Assembly (NCBI GenBank): GCA_021613375.1
Contig: CM038703.1
Location: forward strand, 25,780,194-25,844,193
Origin: Megaleporinus macrocephalus
Taxonomy: Eukaryota; Chordata; Actinopteri; Characiformes; Anostomidae
Direction of reading: 5' to 3'
Length of the DNA: 64,000 nucleotides
Positions 12,157 through 22,600 of this stretch are shown here, piece after piece. The translations under genes and the position numbers were made by a program. The notes beneath the pieces were generated by a model. It was not told the DNA's origin, did no database searches, and saw only the letters and a program-made list of their open reading frames with translations. Every line of letters begins with the position of its first letter. Position 1 is the stretch's first letter.

Positions 12157-12879
12157 TTATAACATATATCCAGATTGGAATTTTTCATATATGTTGTTCT
12201 TATGTACATGAGAACAGAGTTGTCGAGCTACAGCCTTTTCTAAAATCTTAGAGATAAAAGGTAAATTGGAAATGGGTCTATAACTGGACAGTTCTCTGGG
12301 GTCGAGATTTGGCTTCTTTATCAAGGGTTTTATCACAGCTAGTTTAAAAGACTTAGGTACATGACCCAGACTAAGAGAAGAGTTGATAATAGTTAAGATA
12401 GGTTTAATAATAGCTGGTAATACTTGTAGTGGACAAAATGTTTCTAGTCTTTCTTCTAAAACCACATTTTGTGCTGTTTGAGCCAAACCGGATGAAGGAT
12501 AGGTTACTCGTATTGGTAGAACTTTTTGTCTAATATTCTCGATTTTGCTATTGAAAAAGTCTATGGTGATGTTTATGAGAAGAATTTCAAAAGAATTGAA
12601 AGTGAGATTGTGTTTCTGACTTATGTCTAATGAATTTTTATGAATGACACATATACCCCCTCCTTTACCGGACAGTCTGGGGCTGTGTATATACTTATAG
12701 CCTATGGGGGTGGCTTCATTTAATGCCAAATATTCCTCAGGTTTAATCCATGTTTCTACGAGACATAACACATCAATTTTATGATACGTTATTGTATCAT
12801 TTACAACGATAGCCTTAGAGTTCAGTGATCTTATATTAAATAAACCAAACCTTAATTCAGAAACACTGCAGCTTGACAC
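12157..12879 (-). pseudogene. LINE ORF2, deleted endonuclease-RT fusion
   Basis: A 240-codon open frame starts with an apurinic-like endonuclease N-terminus (FNIRSLNSKA, DVLCLVETWI, GKGGGICVIHK). It then jumps to the region before the RT palm (TYPSSGLAQTAQNVVLEERL) and to RT motifs (PLIKKPNLDP, SSYRPISNLPFISKILEKAV), stopping at KFQSGY. The endonuclease catalytic half and the RT palm (FADD) are absent. The frame stays open across the deletion joints. The product should be inactive. Confidence 0.8.
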
Positions 12880-13065
12880 TGGATCTAATATTCTTATATT
12901 AACTAAGTTATTTAAACAAACTGATTTAGATTTTCTAAGTTTGTGTTTAATTCCGGGATACAGTGAAACAGTCTCAATATAGTTGTACCTAGGTGATGTC
13001 TCAAGGCAGCAAGCAGACGGTCGGTTTAGCCTGTTTGTCTGCTGCCTGGTCTTGGCTCTGGACAG

Positions 13066-13977
13066 TCAGCAACTACCTACGCTGCTCTGCCGACTAACTA
13101 ACAGGCTATGGGCTATGCTGCACGATAGCAGAGCGGCACCCTCCCGCGTGGGGTGGACACCGTCCCGCCCTACGAGACCAGACTTCCCCTCAAAGTTGGA
13201 CCAATTGTCTATGAAGCCCACATGTTTTTCTGCACACCACTTAGACATCCAGCAGTGTAGCGCCCAAAGCCTGCTGTAAGCTTCAGCACCCTGCCGTCTT
13301 GGAATAGGGCCAGAGCATATTACGGCATCGGACATCGTATGGGCTATTTTGATCACCTCTTTAATATTATTCTTAGTGACCTCAGACTGCCGCATACGGA
13401 TATCGTTACCACCTACGTGAATCACTATCCTCGAATATTTATTGTTTGCTAACACCCTAAGGTTGCTGCTAATGTCCGGCGCCCTGGCTCCTGGTAAGCA
13501 GATAACTCTAGCTGCTGGTGCCCCTAAAGGAGTAGCTAATTTCACGTGTCGTACAATAGAGCTTCCTATAACCAGAGTACCTTTGACAGACTCCTCGGTG
13601 GGTGTTTCACCGAGAGGAGAATATCTGTTTGACACGCGAATAGGTGCGTGGTGCACAGGTGGGCTAGCCTTAGCTTTGGCCTCAGCGTTAGCTTTAGCTT
13701 TGTTACTATGCCGCCGAACCGTCACCCATTCGCCCTGCTGCGGGGGCTCTACAGCCGGAGTCGCTGGGACTCTAACTCTCCCTAAGGCACCCGGAGTAGA
13801 CAACACTGAACTCTGCTCTCTATGCCTGATTAAACCCCGAATGCGCACCTCTAACTGGTTCACCTTCTCCACCAGAGTAGAAATGAGCTGGCACTTCTCA
13901 CAAACTAACCCACTATTATTGTCACTAGTGGTGGAGAGAGGACTAGCACTATACATTCCACAAGCAAACGCAGCCAT
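13066..13977 (-). CDS. LINE ORF1 protein with SGNH esterase domain
   Basis: An uninterrupted 303-codon frame. Residues about 20-50 hold a Cys pair and a short coiled coil (CEKCQLISTLVEKVNQLEVR), then a basic Ala/Lys-rich linker. The C-terminal half has the SGNH-hydrolase blocks: nucleophile region GSSIVRHV, block III VHVGGNDIR and block V DGVHPTREG with the catalytic Asp/His. Such esterases are known in ORF1p of CR1/L2-clade LINEs, where a role in membrane or lipid interaction has been proposed. Being fully open while ORF2 is deleted, it suggests a young copy. It is transposon, not host, sequence. Confidence 0.8.
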   Translation of the reverse strand: MAAFACGMYSASPLSTTSDNNSGLVCEKCQLISTLVEKVNQLEVRIRGLIRHREQSSVLSTPGALGRVRVPATPAVEPPQQGEWVTVRRHSNKAKANAEAKAKASPPVHHAPIRVSNRYSPLGETPTEESVKGTLVIGSSIVRHVKLATPLGAPAARVICLPGARAPDISSNLRVLANNKYSRIVIHVGGNDIRMRQSEVTKNNIKEVIKIAHTMSDAVICSGPIPRRQGAEAYSRLWALHCWMSKWCAEKHVGFIDNWSNFEGKSGLVGRDGVHPTREGAALLSCSIAHSLLVSRQSSVGSC

Positions 13978-14789
13978 AGTACAAGAAAGTGGTACTTACT
14001 TTTTTCAGTCGATTTAAAATCTTACCACCAGCTTTTGTTGGAAAGCTAACCTGCAGTCTCCACTCTCTGTGGTATGTAGTCCTGTGAAAATAGTTTGTTA
14101 GGGTCTACAGATGGTTAATATACAATAAAACAGATTAATCAAACACAGAAGCTGTATGTTTCCCGCAAACACTCAGGATGAAACTAGCAGGTCACAGAGC
14201 CACCGATCACCTATCTATTTATTTATTTGTTTATTTTAATGTTTATTTTGTTTATACATACTGGGACGGCTATCATGCACACCGCCCAAGCCTGTTTTTA
14301 GTACACACAAAAAAGGAGCCCTAAATACAGAAATCTTTCTAAGAAGCTAAACTTTGTTCTTTGTATGGATGTTCTTGGCAAGTTTCTAGTTTTTGCTACA
14401 GGTAGTGTAATCATGTGAAGTTGCCTTAAGGTCACTATATAGGCTTGACATGTCAACTAAACCACTAACATAATTAGAAAGTGATGTCAGCAAACAAACT
14501 TTAATTTTGGGTAGGACCTTTTTTGTGAGAAAATGTCATTGTAAGCTGTCTGTAAACCCTGTAGAGGCCTCACTTACTGTGAATATTATTTATTGTCTAA
14601 ACCAGCTTTTTGTTAGCTAGAAATGAAAAAATAATAATTGCAGCTTTTTGCCAGGTCACTTTATTGAAGGAGTCACTGTACATCTGCTACATACAAGGTA
14701 AATATACTAAGATTTTACCGCCGTTAATTATGTACAAATCATTTATATGCATCATTTATAAAGTTTTTCATTCATAAAAATGAAATTCC

Positions 14790-15490
14790 TGGGCCTCCCT
14801 TTGTAAATGGGTGCTGAACTACCTGAAAGACCGCAGTCATTTAGAATTTACAACCGCACATCCAGAACAAGAATTTCAGGCACAGGGACCCCCAGGGCTG
14901 TGTGCTGAGCCCCCTGTAGTACACACTTTTATATGTACGACTGTGTGGCCTCCCAGAACAACATCAGTTGTCAAGTTTGCTGATGATACTAAAATCATTG
15001 GACTGATCACTGATGGGGCTGAGACAGCATACAGAAGGGAAGTAGCTGATCTGGTGGCCTGATGTCAAGGCATTTTTTCACTAAGCACAAAGAAAATGAT
15101 TGTTCACCCAAGGAGGAGGTTGGAGCTGCTACACAACGCTACACAAGACAGAGGTGGAGAGGTTAAAAATCTTTAAATTCCTTGGCATCCACATCAATAA
15201 GGATTCCAACTGGTCTCTTACCAAATCATCAAGAGGTCCCAGCACCGTCTGTACTTCCTAAGAAGCCACAATTTCTACAGGTGTATGACTGAATGTGCCC
15301 ATACAGCTCCTTCACAGTATGATGTAAAAACAGCTCTGCTCTGGACAGGAAAGCATGAAACTTCTGTGTGTAATGAAGACTGCACAGACTTCCCCTTTTT
15401 ACAGGACTTTTATTGCACTAGGGTCTTCAGGAGAGCATTGACCATCAGCAGGGACCACACCCCCCACAGCATGCAATATTTGCAGCATGT
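14790..15490 (+). mobile_element. Decayed LINE RT fragment (L2-like)
   Basis: On the plus strand, around 14,965-15,060, a translated stretch reads VVKFADDTKIIGLITDGAET. This is the RT catalytic FADD motif and its usual L2 context. Before it is a damaged QGPPGLCAEP (normally QGCVLSP-like), and after it KKMIVHPRR and QHRLYFLRS in shifted frames. Several stops and frameshifts show it is dead. Confidence 0.7.
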
Positions 15491-16460
15491 CTTTATAACA
15501 ATGTGCTTGTAAAATATGTGTATCCACCTTTGTACTGGATTACCATGTGCACAAATCAGGAGTATTGTTATTTTCTGTTTTTAAATCTTATTGTTAGTGT
15601 TAGATTATATTGATCACTGTTTCAGTCTGCAAATCAAGCATCGAGATGGTTAAACTGCTTTGCAAACTTTTGTATGGGTTCTTTTTATAACCAAATGTGA
15701 CTGCACACAATATTAATGCAAAAAATATGCCCAGTTTTATTCGGATAATCCTGCGTCTTCACCAATCTGCAGTAATTGTTACAATTTGCTTTTACATCAG
15801 AAATCTATGAACCTAGATCATATGCCTTAGATACATCAGCAATTGTTGCACACATGAGGAGTGTTCAATAGAGAGGAACCTATCTAAGATCTTTCATATG
15901 CCCCTTGAGGCTGATTTTGTATTGTTTCTATTTGTTTATCTTTTTTGTTTGCGGAAATTACACTGATCAGCGTCTGTAATGCTCACATGTAGTGCTTCTA
16001 CATGTTAGTCAATATCACTGGAGCACTATGCTTACCAAGGTTGTTATGCTGAATTATGAAGAAAGAGTTTAGTTCAATTGTTTAATTCATTGTTCTCTTT
16101 CTTTTTTCCATGCCAACTGTTGGCTTCATTGCATATGTGATTGGGGGTGGTGATTGGTGTCCACTGCCAGTGTGTTTTTTTTACAGCCATCTGTCTTCAG
16201 TGTCCATCAACACAAACACACACGCAATCCAATAAGACAGAGAATGTAATTCACACAAGCTCTTTCAGACGTCAGAGCTCCAGAGGAAGTCCTCACATGC
16301 TTGCGTTTACTTGAGCATGTGCTTTGTGTGATGGGGCCTTTGAACTGGCACAAGCAGTGTTGTATTTTGAGTGGTTCGCTCTAATAGTCTTTCACACATA
16401 ACCATGCTGCCATTCTTATTTCAGTCTATGTCACACTGTGTGGGTGTGTGTTTTAAACAG
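15490..16460. other. No gene or repeat recognised
   Basis: Intronic sequence leading to the acceptor at 16,459-16,460. Nothing identifiable. Confidence 0.5.
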
Positions 16461-16602
16461 GCCTTGCAAGATGTCTGACAGCACCTCCCTGTACATGTGT
16501 TCTTCGTGTCTTCAACTCTTTGCCTCCCTGGAGGATGTTCTAGCCCATCACCTCACCTGCCACCTCAAAGCACAGAAAAGTAGCGCTACAGCTTCTGCTC
16601 AG
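16461..16602 (+). CDS. znf574: ZNF574-like exon with start codon, finger 1
   Basis: The exon opens after AAACAG. Ten untranslated bases precede the ATG at 16,471, which has A at -3. It encodes residues 1-44, with ligands C10, C13, H26 and H31. The donor CAG/GTACTG leaves phase 0. Confidence 0.85.
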
Positions 16603-19600
16603 GTACTGCTTCAAACAACTGCCTGATTTGTAGTGTATTTCACTGTGATTGAATCCTGCACATACATGCATATCTCACTCTTATTACCATTGGTAGTACG
16701 TTCTCCTTTCTTGATTTTCTCCTCTTGATTTTTAAGCCCATTTTCTCTCGAATTTATTCATGGAAAAATTCACTATTAAGGTCTCCAGTAGGCTCACTGG
16801 CCAGGTTTCAGCATATCTACAGGTGCATTTCTTAGCCTACCATGTCTGAGCCACCGACTTTTAACATAAAAACACCATTTGACTGACAAAATAATTACTT
16901 TTCCTAAACAAAGGCTGTCCAGTCTTGTCCACAAAAGACTGTTGTGACTCTATTTTCATTCCAACAGCGTCTTCAAACAACTGATCAGGTAAACTCACTC
17001 TAAGACTATGCCTGATTTAACAAGCAATCAGGTGCATTCTTAGTAAATATTATTAGGTCAAACCTCCTAAGATCTACAAGATCAAGGCAACTTAGAAATA
17101 TATAGCAAGTAATTCAGGTGGACATGTATATAAAGGAGAGTGATTTACACACTAACAACAGCACAACAAAGCGAAGACTTGACATTGTCGAGTTTTTTAC
17201 AACAAAAACCTTTTACACCAAATCAACAACAATAAAAACGGGAACTGCTAAGCAAAGTTTTTAACAGACAGCAGTTATAACAAGCCACCCTCAGAAAATT
17301 GAGCACAGGAAATTTTACCAAAACTTCCACAGCATTTAAGGCATCGGATGCAACCTTGTGGCCTTTGAAACATGGCAGGTGTATTTTTTCAAAAGCCATT
17401 ACAGTATACATCATCAGGAATAACAATTGTAGAAATGTCTGAAGCACGCTGGGTTATTTGGACCTACCAGTAGCCTTTTAAAAGGTCCAATTCACTCACA
17501 GATTTTGATAAGTCTATGTTGTCTACAGAACAAATCAGAATGGGTAATGGCATTACCATTACAGTAATCTGTGTAAAATCTGATCTTTTGTCTGGTTTTG
17601 AGCCAAATATGTAACAGAAACCCCCCAGGGCTACAGCTAAGTAGCACAAGACCATTGTTGAGTCGATACTAAAGATACTCTGCTCACATACTTGTGTGTT
17701 TAGTTGGGTTTACATGGTGAGTATGCAGCTTGATAGAAGAAATCAGTATCCTTGTTTGATTAAATGCATGTCTTGACGTTCCTCTTCATTTAAAAACATA
17801 AAAAACAAAATTCTTTCTTGATATTTGTTTGTTTTATCACAGTATAACAGAACGATAATAAAACCAACTGAATTAACACATGAATGCAGCTCTAAGTCTG
17901 GCTTTTTCTGTAAAACATGACAATCTGTAATAAGATGACCTTATTAATTTTGGGCTAATTGCTGTTGTTGGTTGTGGCTAAATCTTACATAAGCAGTTTT
18001 CTCTTCACTAACAGCCAATTCACTACTCACCTGACATCTGAATCTCAGCCGTTTTTGCTGATGTCTATTGCCACAGAGTCATTCTTAGTCCCACCCTCTA
18101 CAGCAGGGGTGTTTAATTAGAATTTAGTAAGGTCCACCTAGAGGAGATTTCCTCAGGCCAAGGTCCGGCATCATTTCTTGAGTTATGATTCAGTGGCGTA
18201 ACCTGTTTACTGAAGTAGCCTAGAATCAGCATCTTATACCATCAGCAACTGAAAGACCAACACATCACACATACTGTTCAGTATATTTATTGTTTAAATG
18301 CTGAACTGAAATGCTGAACTTAATAAATGCTTTTTATCACTTTAAGTAAAAAAACAAGCTACATTTAAAATGCTTTTGAAAAAAGTGCATCATAAATTGC
18401 TTTTTTATAATAAAAAAGGGAAATAAAACGTTTAGTCTTGTTAACTGAATTTCACATTTTAACAGTTTATCTCCCTCTTGTATTCCTCCACACATTCTCT
18501 TGATTAGTGAGAGAAGTGAGCTCTTGGTTGTCCAGCTAGGACTTTAAATCTGGGCTGAAACTGTGTTAGGACCATTCTTACACACATATGAGATATCCGG
18601 GCCGTTCTGTGTGGAGTGTGCATGTTCTCCCCGTGCTTGAGTGGGTTTCCTCCGGGTACTCCGTTATCCCCCACAGTCCAAACACATGCATGTTAAATTG
18701 ATCGCTCACTCTAAATTGCGATTCTAAATTGCCAGTAGGTGTGAGTGTGTGCGTGAAGGAGTGTGTGTTGGCAAGGTGATGGACTGGCAGCCTGTCCATG
18801 GTGTACCTCGCTTTCAACCGATGACGCTGGGATTGGCTCCACACCCCCCGTGACCCCGACTGGGGGATAAAGAAGAAGATAAGGGATAGATGGATGGATG
18901 GATGGACGTGAGATACGTGGCTGATTATAATTAGTGCCACGGTCTCAGAACCAATGAGACATGTTGGTTTGGAGCTGCCTGTGGGAAGTATAAACATCTC
19001 TGTCTTGGTCCATTCCTGGTTGAAAAGTAGTTTTTTGACACAACATTTCTTTTTTTTTAGAGCCCGCCATCTGACTCGTTTTACTCTCCGACTCGCCTGT
19101 CTCGCCTGTGTCACAGATCTGATTGGCTGATCGCGTTTGGTGATTTTACTATGCTCCACAGTAGAAGTTCCAGTGCAATAAATTCTAGAAAACACACAAT
19201 GTAGAACTTACATGCAAAAGCATTTGTTGAACACGCTATGGTATTTTTGCAACAAGAGGGTTTTAACTGTTTCGTAGTCAAGGCTTTTCTCTGTAGTAGC
19301 TGCTTGAACTGAAAGGCACAAACCTATTGCCATTGTAGCTCAACCTCCATCTCCTTCAGACGTACCATCAAAGTTAGGACTGACACTGACATCAAGGGAC
19401 TCAGGGACCTATTTCAGCAGGGCCCTATTATAAAGCGAGGGGTGCAGGTTATGCAGTCCTTCAGTTGACGTATATCTCCGTCAAGATCTGTTGTATCAAA
19501 AGATGAAATGATTTGAACTTTTTTGACTCATAACATCTTTTCTCATCATACATATACATTTTCTAGTCCATTCTAAGTAAAATGCAGTGTAGGTGTTGTT

Positions 19601-22600
19601 TTTGTGAAATAATGTGAGATTTGTGCTATGCTGGGCAGCTGTTTTTGTTTTGCAATATTTTCTGGCTTTTATTTTGAATTCCCTGGTTGAAGTAAATAAA
19701 AAAAGAAAAGGTTTCACAGAAAATCTTGAATTGCCATGAGCTCCATCAAAAACCTGCAGGCAGCATCATTATTTGGCATTGTGCCTTGTAGCAAATGAAC
19801 ATATAGAAATCGTCTTGCTCTTCATTTTGTAGTATAATTATTCACAGCTGTGTCTGTATAATCAGGAGTTGTGTACCTCGAGGGTACGTAAACAGACAGT
19901 TAAAATGTTTGCAGCATAGCAAACACCACAACTGTGCTAGCTCAACGGGGAATTTGTTTTCTCAGGATGTGTAAATAGTGAATTAGACCATGGTTTAACG
20001 CTTATAGGGAATGTTAAACTAACGCTCTTGGGCCTCGGTGAAGCCAGTGGCACAAAACCAGTATGATTACTCATTGTAATTACAATTCAGTCTAAATCAG
20101 CATCATGCATTTGCATGTATAATTACAGAGGCACCTGTAGCTTGGTTTATATGGTGTACGGATTGCTGTAGTAAGCCAAGCCATATAAAGGTTAATGTAT
20201 ATGAACCAGATTAAATCTTTTGAGGCCAATTCTATTCAAACTGTGATCTTGTAAACGATAGAAGATACTTGTGGAAGTACAAGATTTTTTGCTTGACCGA
20301 GACCATCTTTATATATATATATTTGATATTTATCTGACTGGTAGAGTTAAAGGGGAATTCTATTGATGTATGCAGAATGCACATGGTCTTGTTTACAAGA
20401 TGTAAACAAAGTCTGTTAGAATGGATTGATGCAAAGTACAGTGTTCTGGAGAAACATAATTGTTCACGGTGGTGGTGATGGGAAGTAAAATTTCCCTCAC
20501 AGAAAATTATTAAATGAAAAATACAAAATACAAAATCTGATGCCTAAGACATTATTTCACGATAGTTTTAGCAAATAAAAAGACTATATTTGTATCGCAA
20601 AACCACACTGAATGATGTTTACATCTTCATGACTGGATTAGATGTTTTGAATATCATTGGAATTTCCTTGTTAATTGTTAATTGTTAGCTTTCTGTATGT
20701 AAGTGCTGAATAAACAATGACAGTTTTATGAATGGGTCAGTAAGCAGTTAAATTAGTAGAACTTAACAGTAAACTTAAGTTAAAACTAAATCAAAAATAA
20801 GAGGATACATCATTTTTTAAGCAGCCAATCTACTGAGAGTTGCCATTTTGTTTTACCTTAGTATATATTATAAATAAAAGCACTACACTACAACTGTGGC
20901 ACTTTCTTATCAACAACAGCTTTTAATAAACTACTTTTAACAGCAGAATGTTTTTTATATTTTTTTTAGGTTTGTTTACTTTTGGTATTTGTAATTTAGT
21001 TTTTTTTTTGCTTATTGCTGTTACACAGGCAAGAAGTTAACAAACATAATCAAAACTCACATGCATACAATCCACAAGTCCACAATCAAAAATCTCACAA
21101 AAAGTGACAGCAGTTTTAGTAATCAGATATGTCAGTATTTAATTTACTGCTAATACACTGATATGAATTGTGTAAGGTATTTGTGAGCTCAGTGAGATGA
21201 AGTGAACTGAGTGGATATCACTGTAGCACATGTAAACGTGCCTTTTTTGCAACTGTTACTGCTTTCAGAGATGGTCATGAAAATACAAAAAATGCATTTC
21301 ACTCATTGCAGCAGGATTTTGCAGCAGTATTTTGATGCTTGCACTGTAAAAAATAAATTATTTGTTCATTGGTCAGTAAATCACTTTAACTAAATATAAA
21401 TTATTGTAGTTGTTGTTATTCTTCTTCTTATTATTATTATTCTTATTGATATTATTGTTGTTGTTGTTTTTCGTCTTGACCTTTTGGTGGACTTTGCTTT
21501 TTCAGACTCGTCCAGATTCCCAGCCCAAATCACCTATCTTCTCCTCATCACAGCCCAGCCTTAACAGCAGCCAGCTCTCAGACCATCGATCAAAGAGCCC
21601 CACCCTCGTGAGTTCAAACAGCCAAACCCAGAGACCACCTCCTGTCCCCCTTATCCACTACCAGTGTGGCGAATGCAGTACTCTGTTTGCTTCTCTTGCT
21701 CAGTGGCAGCAGCACGGCAAATTGGGCTTATGTTGTGCCACAGAGGGGAAAAAAGAATGTAAAGATGAGGTAATACTAAAAGCAAGTGAGAGAGAAAATG
21801 AGGGATACCTTGAGGAAGAAGATACGGTCAGGAGAAATGAGGATATAGAGGGCACGGGAACCAAGGCTGAAAAAGTGGAAGGACTGAAGAGGAAAGCTGG
21901 TCCACAGGACAGTGCTCAAGCTAATCTGTGTTGTGGAACAACAATCAAATATGAAACTTCCAGCAAGCAGAGCAGCGTACTTCTTGAGAATTCTGGGAAC
22001 CACCCAGATGAAGATTCTTCCGCTCCAGGCTTTCTCTCTGGCACCTTCGACCCAACTCCTGCAGATACCTTCCTCTGCATGCAGTGTGGCTCAGGCTTTA
22101 AGTCAGAGGAAGTATTAGCTGCTCACCGTAGCTCTCATCATGGTCTTGAGAGTATGCTGCACCGCTGTGTGGTTTGTAGCCAGGAATTTATGAGCACTAC
22201 ACAGTACCTCTATCACCGACGGCAGCACAGAGAGAAAGGTGAGGGGTTGCCTGTCGCAGTAGCCCAAAGCACCAACCCTTTATCAGGATCCCTCAATAAG
22301 ATCACAGGTAGGACTCGTTAATGTGAGGATTCTTCACTTGTATGTAGGAATGTAAGAAGACTGTACTGGAATATGATAGTTCTCATGAATGAAGTAATAC
22401 ATTGTTTTCGCTAAATGAAAAATAGCACATAACTTGTTTCTGTTGCAAGAGAAGCATGTAGTTGTAATGGAGGAAAATGTTTTACAAAACCTGGTTATGC
22501 ACTGAAATGTGAATTACAGGTTGGCCACAAGTGATTACAAATAGCTTGTTTAAAGATTTTTGTTTCTGTTTTTTTATTGTTTATCTGCTGCTGTTCAAAC

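Larger units (their letters stand above)
12076..14050 (-). mobile_element. Internally deleted L2/CR1-like LINE with esterase ORF1
   Basis: A LINE on the minus strand. In its 5' to 3' order it has ORF1 with an SGNH esterase domain (13,977-13,066), then the start of ORF2 (endonuclease), a deleted middle, a piece of RT, and a 3' end (12,150-12,076) with TATATAGCGC and GCAGCTTTACAGA. The tail is a short run of TTGAC units. Full-length relatives are several kb long; this copy is about 2 kb. The 5' boundary is approximate. Confidence 0.75.
7834..16460 (+). other. znf574: First intron of the ZNF574-like gene (inferred)
   Basis: The region between the candidate non-coding exon and the exon with the start codon. 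Much of it is transposon sequence: a SINE, a palindromic element split by a LINE, an L2/CR1-like LINE and an RT fragment. The stretches 10,804-12,075, 14,050-14,790 and 15,500-16,460 hold nothing I recognise. Confidence 0.45.
16603..21505 (+). other. znf574: Intron of the ZNF574-like gene
   Basis: A 4.9-kb intron. Apart from the repeat at 18,585-18,907 I recognise nothing firm. Its 3' end is a TTA/TTC/TTG-rich microsatellite (21,410-21,470) just before the acceptor. Confidence 0.75.

Noticed and set aside
13442..14017. 191-codon plus-strand open frame
   Set aside because: Antisense shadow of the LINE esterase ORF1, which has clear motifs on the minus strand.
18105..18345. Possible hAT-like repeat starting CAGGGGTGTTTAATTAG
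   Set aside because: Only one end resembles a known fish repeat; no second end or target duplication seen, so not listed as a feature.
18578..19195. 205-codon minus-strand open frame
   Set aside because: It runs antisense across a common dispersed repeat with a GATG tail; the translation has no domain and mixes repeat and flank.
21410..21505. In-frame N-terminal extension of the second coding exon
   Set aside because: It is a microsatellite encoding Leu/Phe runs and is followed by a good CAG acceptor that keeps the frame from the first coding exon.
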